Counted from the stretch's first letter, positions 21,065 to 32,678 are shown. The stretch: 64,000 nt of DNA from Sphingomonas folli (GCF_019429525.1 NZ_JAHXZL010000001.1:483700-547699), one strand, 5' to 3'. The notes: generated by a model not told the origin, from the sequence alone. Translations and numbers: made by a program.

Positions 21065-21149
21065 TCCCCGGCGAAGGCCAGGGCCCAGGTGGGAAAGCCA
21101 TGGTGGGTCTCGCCGACGTCCCCAACTGGGCCCCGGCCTCCGCCGGGGA
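21065..21149. repeat. Palindromic intergenic element, CCCCGGCGAAGGCC family
   Basis: A 24-nt arm at 21065-21088 (starting TCCCCGGCGAAGGCC) is matched in inverse orientation at 21126-21149 with two mismatches. The loop between holds a TGGGAAAGCCATGGTGGG stretch. It lies between convergent aspS and the carbonic anhydrase gene. Confidence 0.8.
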
Positions 21150-21197
21150 ACGGAAGAGGGTAGGGGCGCCCGCTTACGCAGACGACCCCCGCCCAGA

Positions 21198-21827
21198 TCA
21201 CGCCGGCTCGAAGTGGCCGTCCTCCTGCAGCACGCGCAGCTTGCCGTCGGCGATCGCGAAGACCGCGCCGTGGAGCCGCAGCTTGCCCGCCTCGACCCGC
21301 TCCTGCACGAACGGGAAGGTCATCAGGTTGGAGAGCGAGACCTTCACGCCCTCCTGCTCCAGCGCGGTCTGGCCCTCGGGACCCTGGCCGTGCTCGTGGA
21401 TCACCTTCTCGCGCGCGTCGTCGAGCAGGTCGATCCACGCCGCGACGAAGCCGCCGTGGCCCGGCTCGGCCTGCTTGAGGTCGCCCGACAGCGCCGCCTT
21501 CACGCCGCCGCACGCGCCGTGGCCGAGCACCAGCACTTCCTCGACCTGGAGCACGGTCACCGCGAACTCGAGCGCGGCCGAGACACCGTGACGCCCGCCG
21601 CCGGTCTCGAACGGCGGCACCAGCGCGGCGACGTTGCGGACGACGAACACCTCACCGGGGCGGCTGCCGAAGATGGTGGCGGGGTCGACCCGGCTGTCCG
21701 AGCAGGCGATGACCATCACCTTGGGCGACTGGCCGCTGGCCAGCTCGGTCCAGCGCTCGCGCTCCTCCAGCCACTCGTTTCCGCGAAAGCGGTAGTAGCC
21801 TTCGACCATATCGTTAAACTTGCTCAT
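21198..21827 (-). CDS. Beta-class carbonic anhydrase
   Basis: This enzyme interconverts CO2 and bicarbonate in the cytoplasm. The 209-residue product has the zinc ligands of the beta class: Cys and Asp in [11 protein letters not shown], and His and Cys in [26 protein letters not shown] is also typical. The C-terminal [19 protein letters not shown] is the usual ending. Its start lies 54 nt from the divergent lipA start. Confidence 0.95.
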   Translation of the reverse strand: MSKFNDMVEGYYRFRGNEWLEERERWTELASGQSPKVMVIACSDSRVDPATIFGSRPGEVFVVRNVAALVPPFETGGGRHGVSAALEFAVTVLQVEEVLVLGHGACGGVKAALSGDLKQAEPGHGGFVAAWIDLLDDAREKVIHEHGQGPEGQTALEQEGVKVSLSNLMTFPFVQERVEAGKLRLHGAVFAIADGKLRVLQEDGHFEPA

Positions 21828-21881
21828 TCCTCAGTTACCCTTCCGTTGTTTCGAAGACGGCCAGCCGCTATCTGCGACCGC

Positions 21882-22802
21882 ATGAACGAGATGACTCCGC
21901 TTCCGGCTCCCGCGCGCCAGCGCAAGCCCGACTGGATCCGCGTCAAGGCACCGACCAGCGAGGGCTTCGCCGCCACGCGCGCGCTGATGCGATCCAAGAG
22001 CCTCACCACCGTGTGCGAGGAGGCCGCCTGCCCGAACATCGGGGAGTGCTGGACCAAGAAGCACGCGACCGTGATGATCCTGGGCGACACCTGCACGCGC
22101 GCCTGCGCCTTCTGCAACGTCAAGACGGGCATGCCGCGCGCGGTCGACCCGCTGGAGCCGCAGAACGTCGCCGACGCCGCCGCGCAGATGGGCCTGGAGC
22201 ATATCGTCGTCACCTCCGTCGACCGCGACGACCTGCCCGATGGCGGCGCGCGGCAGTTCGTACGGGTGATCGAGGCGATCCGTCGCACCAACCCGACGAC
22301 GACGATCGAGATCCTCACACCCGATTTCCGCAACAAGCACGAAGCCGCGGTGGAGGCCATCGTCGCGGCGCGGCCAGACGTGTATAATCACAATCTGGAA
22401 ACCGTGCCGCGGCTGTACCCGACGATCCGGCCGGGCGCGCGCTACTACGCCTCGATCCGGCTGCTCGAGAGCGTCAAGAAGCTCGACCCCTCGATCTTCA
22501 CCAAGTCGGGCATCATGCTCGGGCTCGGCGAGGAGCGGCTCGAGGTCCACCAGGTCATGGACGACATGCGCTCGGCCGACATCGATTTCCTGACAATGGG
22601 CCAGTATCTCCAGCCGACCCCGCGCCACGCCAAGGTAGCCGAGTTCGTGCCCCCCAAGGCGTTCGACGCCTATGCCGCGATCGCGCGCGCCAAGGGCTTC
22701 CTGCTGGTGGCCTCGTCGCCGCTGACGCGCTCGAGCTACCACGCCGGCGACGATTTCGCGAAGATGAAGGCGGCGCGCGAGGCGAAGCTTGCCCAAGCAT
22801 AG
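21882..22802 (+). CDS. lipA: Lipoyl synthase
   Basis: LipA inserts two sulfurs into octanoyl groups on lipoyl domains using radical SAM chemistry. The start at 21882 gives 306 residues; a second ATG at 21891 is possible. The auxiliary cluster motif [12 protein letters not shown] and the radical-SAM motif CTRACAFC are both present. [14 protein letters not shown] and [18 protein letters not shown] are family signatures. It ends 14 bp inside the next gene, so the two are coupled. Confidence 0.97.
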   Translation: MNEMTPLPAPARQRKPDWIRVKAPTSEGFAATRALMRSKSLTTVCEEAACPNIGECWTKKHATVMILGDTCTRACAFCNVKTGMPRAVDPLEPQNVADAAAQMGLEHIVVTSVDRDDLPDGGARQFVRVIEAIRRTNPTTTIEILTPDFRNKHEAAVEAIVAARPDVYNHNLETVPRLYPTIRPGARYYASIRLLESVKKLDPSIFTKSGIMLGLGEERLEVHQVMDDMRSADIDFLTMGQYLQPTPRHAKVAEFVPPKAFDAYAAIARAKGFLLVASSPLTRSSYHAGDDFAKMKAAREAKLAQA

Positions 22803-23283
22803 CGAGACCCGCCGGCTGCCCTACAGCCCCGAGCAGATGTTCGACCTGGTCGCGGACGTGCGCCGCTACCCCGAGTTCCTGCCCTGGGTCACCGCGATGC
22901 GCGTGCGCCGCGACGGCGAGACCGAGACGCTGGCGGACATGATCGTCGGCTTCAAGGGGCTGCGCGAGACCTTCACGTCGAAGGTGGCGAAGGCGCGGCC
23001 CGACATGATCCGCGTCGAATATGTCGACGGGCCGCTGAAGTATCTCCACAACGACTGGCGCTTCCGCCCGGCCGGCGAGGGCGGCTCGCTGGTCGACTTC
23101 ACGGTCGACTTCGCCTTCAAGAACCGCATGTTCGAGATGCTCGCCGGGCAGGTGTTCGGCGTCGCGCTGCGCAGGATGATCGGCGCCTTCGAGGAGCGCG
23201 CGCGCGCGCTCTACGGCGATTCGTCGACGGGTTCCTCGTCGGGCTCGGGCAGCAGCAGCTCGAGCGCGCACAGCGCCGCCTGA
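22789..23283 (+). CDS. COQ10/RatA-type START-domain protein
   Basis: The 164-residue protein belongs to the SRPBCC/START family related to mitochondrial COQ10, which binds coenzyme Q, and to Rat[28 protein letters not shown] is the family N terminus (shown in halves: [23 protein letters not shown]). [16 protein letters not shown] follows later. The start is TTG 22789, inside lipA. Its last 24 codons are Ser/Gly-rich and overlap, antisense, the end of cinA by 73 bp. A ubiquinone role is inferred from the family. Confidence 0.88.
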   Translation: MPKHSETRRLPYSPEQMFDLVADVRRYPEFLPWVTAMRVRRDGETETLADMIVGFKGLRETFTSKVAKARPDMIRVEYVDGPLKYLHNDWRFRPAGEGGSLVDFTVDFAFKNRMFEMLAGQVFGVALRRMIGAFEERARALYGDSSTGSSSGSGSSSSSAHSAA

Positions 23284-23747
23284 AGCCGCACGCCGGCGCG
23301 GCCGAGATCGCCGAAGAAACGCTTGTCGGCGACCACGTTGGCGGGATCGCCGGCGCGCTCGGCGCGCGCGAACACCACGGTGCCGACGGGTTTCTTCTCG
23401 GTACCGCCGCCCGGCCCGGCGACGCCGGTGATCGCCACCGCGACGTCGGCCGCGGACTGCGCCAGCGCGCCCTGCGCCATGCTCCACGCGACCGCGATCG
23501 AGACCGCGCCGAACGTGTCGAGCACGTCGCCGCTGACGCGCAGCTGGCGCTGTTTGGCTTCGTTCGAATACGTGATGAAGCCGGCGTCGAACACGTCGGA
23601 CGAGCCCGCGATCTCCGTCAGCGCGGCGGAGACCAGCCCGCCGGTGCAGCTCTCCGCCACCGCGACGCGGCGTCCCGCGGCGCGGTTGGCCTCGATCACG
23701 CGGCGCGCCGCGTCGACCAGCTGCTGCGGGAGGACGTCGTCGCTCAC
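23211..23747 (-). CDS. CinA C-terminal-domain amidohydrolase (PncC type)
   Basis: The 178-residue protein is the stand-alone CinA C-terminal domain, which deamidates nicotinamide mononucleotide (PncC activity) in known members. VAVAESCTGGLVSAALTEIAGSSDVF and VAVAITGVAGPGGGTEKKPVGTV are the diagnostic motifs. The GTG start at 23747 overlaps the stop of the exported protein gene upstream. Its last 24 codons, Glu/Asp/Pro-rich, overlap the convergent COQ10-like gene. Confidence 0.9.
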   Translation of the reverse strand: MSDDVLPQQLVDAARRVIEANRAAGRRVAVAESCTGGLVSAALTEIAGSSDVFDAGFITYSNEAKQRQLRVSGDVLDTFGAVSIAVAWSMAQGALAQSAADVAVAITGVAGPGGGTEKKPVGTVVFARAERAGDPANVVADKRFFGDLGRAGVRLQAALCALELLLPEPDEEPVDESP

Positions 23748-24283
23748 GGCGCGGTCGCCGCGGCGCAGACGGGCAGGTCGGGGATGGCGTCGCGCTTCCC
23801 CTTGTTCTTCTCGGCCTTGAGATATTGCAGCGTCGCCACGACGATGCCCGCGGTGTTGCGCGCCGGCAGCGGCTCCAGCAGCGTCACCAGCCGGTCGAGC
23901 GTGGCGCAGTCGCCGGGCTGGATCCGCCCCGTGATCTGCGGCGCGAAGAGCGAGGTCAGCATCGGCCGCGCATAGTCGCTCAGCAGCAGCAGTTCCACCG
24001 CCGGGTCGCTGAGCTTGGCGATGGCGGTGCGCGCCGCGGGCCAGGCGCGATCGGCCTCGCGATCATATTTCTGCAGCAGCGCGCTGTCGGTCTGGCGCAG
24101 CAGGCTGGAGCCGGGCAACGCGGCGCAGACGCGGCCGGCGTCGCGGATGATCTCGGGCATCGCCACCAGCGCGATCGACTCGGCGTCGGTGCTCGACAGG
24201 CAGCGGTCCTGCGCCGCCGCGGGGGGGGCGACGAGGAGCGCGGCCCCCGCCAGCGCCGCGGCGAACTTGGGGAGACGGCTCAT
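23744..24283 (-). CDS. Exported protein of unknown function with four Cys
   Basis: This is a 179-residue protein with a clear signal peptide (MSRLPKFAAALAGAALLVAPPAAAQ). The mature part has four Cys (RCLSS, RVCAAL, GDCATL, PVCAAA), which could form two disulfides in the periplasm. It is largely alpha-helical by composition. No family is recognised. It lies between ispDF and cinA with 4-bp overlaps on both sides, so it is made from the same mRNA. Confidence 0.8.
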   Translation of the reverse strand: MSRLPKFAAALAGAALLVAPPAAAQDRCLSSTDAESIALVAMPEIIRDAGRVCAALPGSSLLRQTDSALLQKYDREADRAWPAARTAIAKLSDPAVELLLLSDYARPMLTSLFAPQITGRIQPGDCATLDRLVTLLEPLPARNTAGIVVATLQYLKAEKNKGKRDAIPDLPVCAAATAP

Positions 24284-25407
24284 GCGTCGACCCCGCCGGG
24301 CAGCGTGACGGTCGCCACCGCCTGGGCGGCGATGCCCTCGCCCCGTCCGGTGAACCCGAGTCGCTCGGTGGTGGTGGCTTTCACGCTGACCCGATCGGTC
24401 GAGAGGCCGAGAAGTTCCGCGATGCGCGCCTGCATCGCGGCGCGGTGCGGGCCGATCTTGGGCGCCTCGCACATTAAGGTAAGATCGATGAAGGTGACGC
24501 GACCGCCGCGTGCTTCCACCAGGGATCGCGCGTGCGCGAGGAACTGTCCCGATTCGGCACCGCGCCAGCGCGGGTCGCTCGGCGGAAAGTGCGTGCCGAT
24601 GTCGCCCGCCGCGATCGTGCCGAGCACCGCGTCGGTGATGGCGTGAAGGGCGACGTCGGCGTCGCTGTGGCCCGACAGGCCCCGGTGGTGCGGGATCAGC
24701 ACGCCGCCGAGCCACAGCTCCTCGCCGTCCTCGAGCCGATGGACGTCGAAGCCGCTCGCCGAGCGGGTCTCCGCGCCGACGCGCGCCGCCGCGGCGGCGA
24801 AATCGGCGGGGTAGGTGATCTTGTCGAGCATCATGTCCCCTTCGACCTGCGCCACGCCCAGCCCGAGCGCGCGCACCATCTGCGCGTCGTCGGTCGCCGC
24901 ACCGCCGTCCCACGCCGCGTGCGCGCGCGCCAGCGTCGCGGCGTCGAACGCCTGCGGCGTCTGCACCCGCGCGAGCGTCTCGCGCGCTATCGTAGCACCG
25001 TCCGCGCCGACCAGCGTGTCCGCGACCGGCAGCACCGGGATCGCGCCCGGCGAGTCGTCCAGCGCGGCGAGCAGCCGGTCGATGACCGCGCGCGGCACGA
25101 ACGGCCGCGCCGCGTCATGCACCAGCACGCGCGTCGCGCCCGACGCGGCGTCGAGCCCAGCGCGTACCGAGTCGCGCCGCGCCGCGCCGCCGGTCACCCA
25201 CTCGGCGTTGGGCACCGTGGCCGCGAGCAGCGCCTGCTGCCCGTCGCCGATCACGACGATCACCCGGCCGATCGCGGGGTGCGACGACAGCGCGGCATGG
25301 CTCCACGCCAGCATCGGCCGGCCGGCGACCGGCGCGAATTGTTTCGGCAAGGCGCTGCCGCTGCGCGAGCCGCTGCCGGCGGCGACGATGAGGGCGACCG
25401 TGGTCAT
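24280..25407 (-). CDS. ispDF: Bifunctional IspD/IspF (MEP pathway)
   Basis: This fusion carries two non-consecutive steps of isoprenoid synthesis: CTP addition to MEP (IspD) and formation of the cyclic diphosphate (IspF). The ATG at 25407 gives 375 residues. IspD, residues ~1-215, starts ALIVAAGSGSRSGSALPKQF and has VLVHDAARPFV. IspF follows with GFDVHRL (zinc site), LSGHSDADVALHAITDA and VSVKATTTERLGFTGRGEGIAAQA. The fusion is typical of alphaproteobacteria. It is divergent from dusB. Confidence 0.96.
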   Translation of the reverse strand: MTTVALIVAAGSGSRSGSALPKQFAPVAGRPMLAWSHAALSSHPAIGRVIVVIGDGQQALLAATVPNAEWVTGGAARRDSVRAGLDAASGATRVLVHDAARPFVPRAVIDRLLAALDDSPGAIPVLPVADTLVGADGATIARETLARVQTPQAFDAATLARAHAAWDGGAATDDAQMVRALGLGVAQVEGDMMLDKITYPADFAAAAARVGAETRSASGFDVHRLEDGEELWLGGVLIPHHRGLSGHSDADVALHAITDAVLGTIAAGDIGTHFPPSDPRWRGAESGQFLAHARSLVEARGGRVTFIDLTLMCEAPKIGPHRAAMQARIAELLGLSTDRVSVKATTTERLGFTGRGEGIAAQAVATVTLPGGVDA

Positions 25408-25488
25408 GGCGGCGCGCCCTAGCCGCTCCGCGCGAACCTTGCCAGAGCGGCGCGCGTCGACTACCTGCCCATTTTTCGAGCAGCAGCG

Positions 25489-26502
25489 ATGAACCAGCCT
25501 CCTTCCACCCGGCTCACGCCGATCCGCATCGGCGAGGTGAGCGTCGACCAGCCGGTCGTGCTCGCGCCGATGACCGGCGTGTCCGACCAGCCGTTCCGCA
25601 CCTTGGTGCGGCGCTACGGCTCGGGGCTCAACGTTACCGAGATGATCGCGAGCCAGGCGGCGATCCGCGAGACGCGGCAGTCGCTGCAGAAAGCGATGTG
25701 GCACGTCTCGGAGGAGCCGGTGTCGATGCAGCTGGTCGGCTGCACCCCGCACGAGATGGGCGAGGCGGCGCGGCTGGCGCGCGACAAGGGCGCCTCGATC
25801 ATCGACATCAACATGGGCTGCCCGGTCCGCAAGGTCACCAACGGCGACGCCGGCTCGGCGCTGATGCGCGATCTCGGGCTCGCCGCGGCGATCGTGAAGG
25901 AAGTGGTGCGCGCGGTCGACGCGCCGGTGACGCTCAAGATGCGGATGGGCTGGTGCCACGACAGCCTCAACGCCCCCGAGCTGGCGCGCATCGCCGAGGA
26001 TCTCGGCGTGCGCATGGTCACGGTCCACGGCCGCACCCGCAACCAGATGTACAAGGGCAGCGCCGACTGGGGCTTCGTCCGCTCGGTCAAGCAGGCGGTG
26101 GCGATCCCGGTGGTCGTCAACGGCGACATCTGCACGATCGACGACGCCGAGGCGGCGCTCGCACAGTCGGGCGCGGACGGCGTGATGATCGGGCGGGGCG
26201 CCTATGGTCGGCCGTGGCTGCTCGGCCAGGTGATGCACTGGTTCGCCACGGGTGAGCGCCGGCCCGATCCGACGCTCGACGAACAATATGCCGTGATCTC
26301 CGAGCATTACGAGATGATGCTGAGCCACTACGGCATTGTCACTGGCGTCAACATGGCGCGCAAGCACATCGGCTGGTACACCAAGGGCATCCCCGGCTCG
26401 GCCGAGTTCCGCAACAAGGTCAACCAGGAGCCCGACCCCGCGCGGGTCAAGGCGATGCTCACGGACTTCTACGCGCCGCACCGGATGCGGGACGCCGCGT
26501 GA
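25489..26502 (+). CDS. dusB: tRNA-dihydrouridine synthase DusB
   Basis: DusB reduces specific uridines in tRNA using FMN and NADPH. The 337-residue product has [17 protein letters not shown] at its N terminus, [19 protein letters not shown] with the catalytic Cys, and [13 protein letters not shown]. The dusB-ntrB-ntrC order is conserved in alphaproteobacteria, where this nifR3-like gene heads the nitrogen-regulation operon. It overlaps ntrB by 4 bp (GTGA). Confidence 0.95.
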   Translation: MNQPPSTRLTPIRIGEVSVDQPVVLAPMTGVSDQPFRTLVRRYGSGLNVTEMIASQAAIRETRQSLQKAMWHVSEEPVSMQLVGCTPHEMGEAARLARDKGASIIDINMGCPVRKVTNGDAGSALMRDLGLAAAIVKEVVRAVDAPVTLKMRMGWCHDSLNAPELARIAEDLGVRMVTVHGRTRNQMYKGSADWGFVRSVKQAVAIPVVVNGDICTIDDAEAALAQSGADGVMIGRGAYGRPWLLGQVMHWFATGERRPDPTLDEQYAVISEHYEMMLSHYGIVTGVNMARKHIGWYTKGIPGSAEFRNKVNQEPDPARVKAMLTDFYAPHRMRDAA

Positions 26503-27556
26503 GGCTGACGCAGCGCGGGCCGAGCGAGGCCGAGCTGCTCGCCGCGCTGCCGGTCGCGGTGCTGGTGGTCGACCCCGAGGACCGTGTCGAGCGCGCCAAC
26601 GCCGAGGCCGAGACCCTGCTCAACCTCGCCGAGCGCGCGATCCGCGGCCAGACCGTCGCCGAGCTGCTGGGCGCACCCGACGTCGAGACGCGCCGCGCCG
26701 GCCACGCCTTCGCCGCCTTCGACATCGAGGTGGAGACGCGCGGCGGCGCCAGGGTCCGCGTCGACCTGGTCGAGGCGGCGGTGGTCGACCAGCCCGGCTG
26801 GCGCACGATCACGCTCCACCATGCCGCGGCGTCGCGCCGGCTCGGCGTCTCGGGGGACCGCGCCGCGGCGGCGCGCGCCGCGGTCGGCGCGGCGGCGATG
26901 CTGGCGCATGAGATCAAGAACCCGCTGTCGAGCATCCGCGGCGCGGCGCAGCTGATCGCCGACGGCGCGGCGGCGGACGAGCTCACCGGGCTCGTGATCA
27001 CCGAGGTCGACCGGATCGCCGCGCTGATCGATCATATGGAGGATTTCACCGACACCCGCCCGCGCGAGGTGGCGCCGCTCAACATCTACCCGCTGCTGGC
27101 GCACGCGCGCGGCGTCGCGGTGGCGGGGTTCGCGCGCGACATCCCGATCGACGAGCGCTACGACCCGTCGCTGCCGCCCGTGCTGGGCAATCGCGACGCG
27201 CTGCTCCAGGTGGTGCTCAACCTGCTCAAGAACGCCGCGGCGGCGCTGGGCGAGCGGGGCGAGCGGCGCATCACGCTCACCACCGCCTACCGGCACGGGA
27301 TCACCGTGGCGACCGGGAGAGGCCGCGAGCGGGTCGCGCTGCCGATCGAGCTGTGCGTGATCGACACCGGGCCGGGCGCGCCCGAGGACATCGCCGACCA
27401 CCTCTTCGATCCGTTCGTGTCGGGGCGGCCCGAGGGCAAGGGGCTGGGGCTGGCGCTGGTCGACAAGCTGGTGCGCGACATGGGCGGCATCGTCCAATAT
27501 GCGCGCGAGGGCCAGCCGCACCACACCGTCTTCCGCCTGCTGCTGCCGCGCGCCGC

Positions 27557-27560
<4 letters not shown>
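26499..27560 (+). CDS. ntrB: Nitrogen-regulation histidine kinase NtrB
   Basis: NtrB phosphorylates or dephosphorylates NtrC according to nitrogen status, in contact with PII. The 353-residue cytoplasmic protein starts at GTG 26499. A PAS domain (residues ~12-110, [21 protein letters not shown]) precedes the HisKA segment with His137 in [18 protein letters not shown]. The ATPase has the N box ([13 protein letters not shown]), G1 (IDTGPGAP) and G2 ([15 protein letters not shown]). It is coupled to ntrC by a 4-bp overlap. Confidence 0.95.
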
Positions 27561-28999
<1,439 letters not shown>

Positions 29000-29022
29000 A
29001 TCGCCGAAATATGTGTTCTCTG

Positions 29023-29040
29023 TGCAACACCGATGTTGTA
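29023..29040. promoter_or_regulatory. Small inverted repeat between ntrC and ntrY
   Basis: CAACA (29025-29029) and TGTTG (29034-29038) pair around CCGA, and two further pairs extend outward. It lies in the only A/T-rich pocket of the 52-nt ntrC-ntrY gap, just before the ntrY Shine-Dalgarno. It could be an operator or a small mRNA hairpin. Confidence 0.3.
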
Positions 29041-29051
29041 GCGGGAGAGCG

Positions 29052-31301
29052 ATGATCGCGGGAGTCACTCCCTCCTCCTCCGCCACGTCGACCGCCCGCC
29101 GGCGGTCCACGGTGACGCCCGCGCTGGAGCTCGCGGTGCTGGCGGTGGCGATCGCGATCGCCGTCGGCAGCTATTTCTCGGTGCGCAGCGAGGGTGGCCC
29201 GGCCGCGCTGATCGAGCCGCCGGTGGTGGCATTGCTGCTCGTCGCCAACCTGGTCGCGGGCATCGCGCTGATGATCCTGCTGGGGCGAAGGATCGCGCTG
29301 AACCGCGCGGCGCGCTCGCCGGTCGGCGGGGAGGGGCGGCTCCACGTCCGGCTGGTGCTGCTCTTCTCGCTCGTCGCCGCGGTGCCCGCGCTGCTGGTGA
29401 CGATCTTCGCCTCGCTGCTGTTCCAATACGGCGTCCAGTTCTGGTACTCGGACCGCGCGCGCGGCATGTTCGAGAACGCCGCCTCGGTGGCGCAGGAGAG
29501 CTATCGCAACGAGTCGGACCGGGTCGGTCGCGAGACGATGACGATGGCGGGCGACCTCGCCGACTATCTCCGCGCCGACCCGATCGAGAGCAAGCGCTTC
29601 GCCGCGGGCCTCGCCTACCAGCTCTACCTGCGCAACCTGTCCGAGGCGCTGATCGTCCAGCGCGGCCAGGACGGCGAGCTGCGCACCCGCGCCCTGGTCA
29701 ATCCCTATGACCGCCAGCTCGAGCGCGTCGTCACCGCGCCGATGATCGACCAGATCGAGCGCGGCGCCGCCTCGGTGGTGGTACGCTCGGGCGACCGCGT
29801 CGGCGTGCTGACCCGGCTCGACTATGAGCCGCACACCTATCTCTACTCGGCGCGCGTGTTCGACCCGCAGCTCGCCAACCAGCTCAACCGCGGCGCGGCG
29901 GTGCTCAACGACTATCGCCAGCTGATCGCGCGCGCGCGCTCGCTCCAGCTCCGGTTCAACGCCGCGTTGCTGATCGTCTCGCTGCTGATCGTCGGCGTCG
30001 CGGTGTGGATCGCGCTGGCGGTGGCGGACCGGCTGGTGCGCCCGGTCGGCGAGCTGGTCGACGCCGCGCGGCGGGTGGGGGAGGGCGACCTGTCCGCGCG
30101 CGTGCCCGAGACCCCGGCCCGCGACGAGGTCGGCACGCTCGCCACCGCCTTCAACGGCATGACCGCCCGGCTCGAGACGCAGAACACCGCGCTGGTCACC
30201 GCCAACACCCAGCTGGAGAACCGTCGCGCGCTGATCGAGGCGGTGATGTCGGGCGTGTCGGCGGGGGTGATCTCGATCGACTCGCAGGACCGCACGATCC
30301 GGCTGGTCAACAGCTCGGCGCAGACGCTGCTGGGGCTCGACGCGCCGCCGGTCGGCCGCGTGCTGCGCGCGGTGGCGCCCGAGCTCGACGCGATGCTCGA
30401 CGAGGGCGCGCGCGAGGCCAATGTCCAGCACAATGTCCAGGGCGAGATGCGCACCTTCGCGGCGCGGATCGCGCGCGACGGCACCGGCCCGATCATCACC
30501 TTCGACGACATCACCCAGCAGCTCACCGACCAGCGCCGCGCCGCCTGGGCCGACGTGGCGCGCCGCATCGCGCACGAGATCAAGAACCCGCTCACCCCGA
30601 TCCAGCTCGCCGCCGAGCGGCTGCAGCGCCGCTACGGGAGCAAGATCGAGGCCGGCGACGTCACCTTCTCGCGCCTCACCGACACGATCGTCCGCCAGGT
30701 CGGCGACCTGCGGCGGATGGTGGACGAATTCTCCTCCTTCGCGCGCATGCCCAAGCCGGTGTTCCGCGACGAGGCGCTGGTCGACATCGCGCGCCAGACG
30801 ATGTTCCTCCACGAGGTGGCGCATCCCGGCATCCGCTTCGTGCTGGAGCACGACGATCCCGCCCCGACGCTGGTGTGCGACCGCCGCCAGCTCGGGCAGG
30901 CGCTGACCAACATCGTCAAGAACGCGGTCGAGGCGGTCGAGGCCGCCGACGTCAGCGACGGCGCGGTGACGATGGCGCTGCGCGAGGGGGAGGGGCGCGT
31001 CGTGATCGAGGTGGCGGACACCGGCGTCGGCCTGCCGCTCGAGCGCGACCGCATCGTCGAGCCCTATATGACGACTCGCGCGCGCGGCACCGGGCTGGGG
31101 CTCGCGATCGTCAAGAAGATCGTGGAGGAGCATTTCGGCACGATGACCTTCGCCGACCGCGCGGGCGGCGGCACCGTGGTGACGCTGTCGTTCGACGCGG
31201 CGCTGCTCGCCCCGCTCGCCGCCGAGGACCATCTCCCGCCCGGCGCGGGCTCCACCGACGACGATCGCACGATCGCCGCTCTGACCAGGAATCGGATCTA
31301 G
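29052..31301 (+). CDS. ntrY: Membrane histidine kinase NtrY
   Basis: NtrY is the sensor of the NtrY-NtrX pair, linked in alphaproteobacteria to nitrogen and redox control. The ATG at 29052 follows GGGAGAG and gives 749 residues. Three hydrophobic segments precede a periplasmic region, and a fourth near residue 300 leads to a HAMP domain (RLVRPVGELVDAARRVGEGDL). A PAS domain follows, then HisKA with His508 in [16 protein letters not shown]. The ATPase domain has NIVKNAVEAVEA, VADTGVGLP and RGTGLGLAIVKKIVEEH. It ends 6 nt before ntrX. Confidence 0.95.
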   Translation: MIAGVTPSSSATSTARRRSTVTPALELAVLAVAIAIAVGSYFSVRSEGGPAALIEPPVVALLLVANLVAGIALMILLGRRIALNRAARSPVGGEGRLHVRLVLLFSLVAAVPALLVTIFASLLFQYGVQFWYSDRARGMFENAASVAQESYRNESDRVGRETMTMAGDLADYLRADPIESKRFAAGLAYQLYLRNLSEALIVQRGQDGELRTRALVNPYDRQLERVVTAPMIDQIERGAASVVVRSGDRVGVLTRLDYEPHTYLYSARVFDPQLANQLNRGAAVLNDYRQLIARARSLQLRFNAALLIVSLLIVGVAVWIALAVADRLVRPVGELVDAARRVGEGDLSARVPETPARDEVGTLATAFNGMTARLETQNTALVTANTQLENRRALIEAVMSGVSAGVISIDSQDRTIRLVNSSAQTLLGLDAPPVGRVLRAVAPELDAMLDEGAREANVQHNVQGEMRTFAARIARDGTGPIITFDDITQQLTDQRRAAWADVARRIAHEIKNPLTPIQLAAERLQRRYGSKIEAGDVTFSRLTDTIVRQVGDLRRMVDEFSSFARMPKPVFRDEALVDIARQTMFLHEVAHPGIRFVLEHDDPAPTLVCDRRQLGQALTNIVKNAVEAVEAADVSDGAVTMALREGEGRVVIEVADTGVGLPLERDRIVEPYMTTRARGTGLGLAIVKKIVEEHFGTMTFADRAGGGTVVTLSFDAALLAPLAAEDHLPPGAGSTDDDRTIAALTRNRI

Positions 31302-31307
31302 ACAGTT

Positions 31308-32678
31308 ATGGCGATCGACATCCTCGTCGTGGACGACGAACTCGACATCCGCGAACTCGTGGCCGGCGTGCTGGAGGACGAGGGCTATGAGACCCGCATG
31401 GCGGGCGACAGCGACGCCGCGCTGGAGGCGATCGCGACCCGCCGCCCCAGCCTGGTGCTGCTCGACGTGTGGCTCCAGGGCTCGCGGCTCGACGGGCTCG
31501 ACCTGCTCGAGGAGATCAAGCGCCGCGACCCCTCGATCCCGGTGCTGGTGATCTCGGGTCACGGCACGCTCGACACCGCGGTCGCCGCGATCCGCAAGGG
31601 CGCCGCCGACTTCATCGAGAAGCCGTTCCAGGCCGAGCGGCTGCTGCTGATGGTCGAGCGCGCGACCGAGACCGAGCGGCTCCGCGCCGAGGTGAAGAGC
31701 CTGCGCGCCGCCTCGGGCCGCGGCACCGACCTCACCGGCAGCTCCACCGCGGTGAACGCGGTGCGCGCCACGCTCAAGCGCGTCGCCGGCACCGGCAGCC
31801 GCGTGCTGATCGTCGGCCCGGCGGGCGTGGGCAAGGAGGTGGCGGCGCGGCTGCTCCACGGCTGGAGTCAGCGTCAGCACGCCAATTTCGTCATCGTCAG
31901 CACGGCGGGCATGAGCCCCGACCGCGTCGAGGAGGAGTTGTTCGGGGTGGAGGAGGGGGGCGACCTCGTCCGCACCGGGCTGCTCGAGCAGGCGCACGGC
32001 GGGACGCTGTTCCTCGACGAGATCGCCGACATGCCGCAGGCCACCCAGGCGCGCATCCTGCGCGTGCTGACCGACCAGAGCTTCACGCGCGTGGGCGGCA
32101 CGCGCGTGGTCAAGGTCGACGTCCGCGTCGTCTCCGCCACCGCGCGCGACCTCTCGCTGGAGATCGCCGAGGGGCGCTTCCGCGAGGACCTCTACTATCG
32201 CCTCAACGTGGTGCCGGTGACCATCCCGCCGCTCTCCGAGCGGCGCGAGGACATCCCCGCGCTGGTCGAGCATTTCGTCGCCCATTACGCCGCCGAGCGC
32301 CGCGTGCCCGTGCCCGAGATCGCCACCGACGCGCTGGTGGCGCTCCAGTCCTACGACTGGCCCGGGAACGTGCGCGAGCTGCGCAACGTGGTGGAGCGCA
32401 CCATCATCCTCGCGCCCGGCGACCGCATCGGCCGGATCGACCTGGACCTGCTCCCCGCCGAGGTGCTCGGCGGCCACGACGCCGGCCCGGGCGCGACCGC
32501 GATCATGGGCGCGCCGCTGCGCGAGGCGCGCGAGACGTTCGAGCGCGAGTATCTGCGCGTCCAGATCCGGCGCTTCTCGGGCAATATCTCGCGCACGGCG
32601 AGCTTCATCGGGATGGAACGCTCGGCGCTGCACCGCAAGCTGAAGCTGCTGGGGATCACCGAGACGCGCGAGGACTGA
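31308..32678 (+). CDS. ntrX: Response regulator NtrX, lacking the sigma-54 contact loop
   Basis: The 456-residue protein has a receiver domain (ILVVDDELDIREL, acceptor Asp in LVLLDVWLQG), an AAA+ domain and a Fis-type C-terminal helix-turn-helix. The AAA+ Walker A is GPAGVGKE and Walker B GGTLFLDEIADMP. Between them the usual GAFTGA loop is missing: ELFGVEEGGDLVRTG replaces it at about residues 208-222. Other NtrX proteins are reported to share this loss, so it probably does not activate sigma-54 and may repress or act otherwise. It is followed by a hairpin at 32689. Confidence 0.95.
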   Translation: MAIDILVVDDELDIRELVAGVLEDEGYETRMAGDSDAALEAIATRRPSLVLLDVWLQGSRLDGLDLLEEIKRRDPSIPVLVISGHGTLDTAVAAIRKGAADFIEKPFQAERLLLMVERATETERLRAEVKSLRAASGRGTDLTGSSTAVNAVRATLKRVAGTGSRVLIVGPAGVGKEVAARLLHGWSQRQHANFVIVSTAGMSPDRVEEELFGVEEGGDLVRTGLLEQAHGGTLFLDEIADMPQATQARILRVLTDQSFTRVGGTRVVKVDVRVVSATARDLSLEIAEGRFREDLYYRLNVVPVTIPPLSERREDIPALVEHFVAHYAAERRVPVPEIATDALVALQSYDWPGNVRELRNVVERTIILAPGDRIGRIDLDLLPAEVLGGHDAGPGATAIMGAPLREARETFEREYLRVQIRRFSGNISRTASFIGMERSALHRKLKLLGITETRED

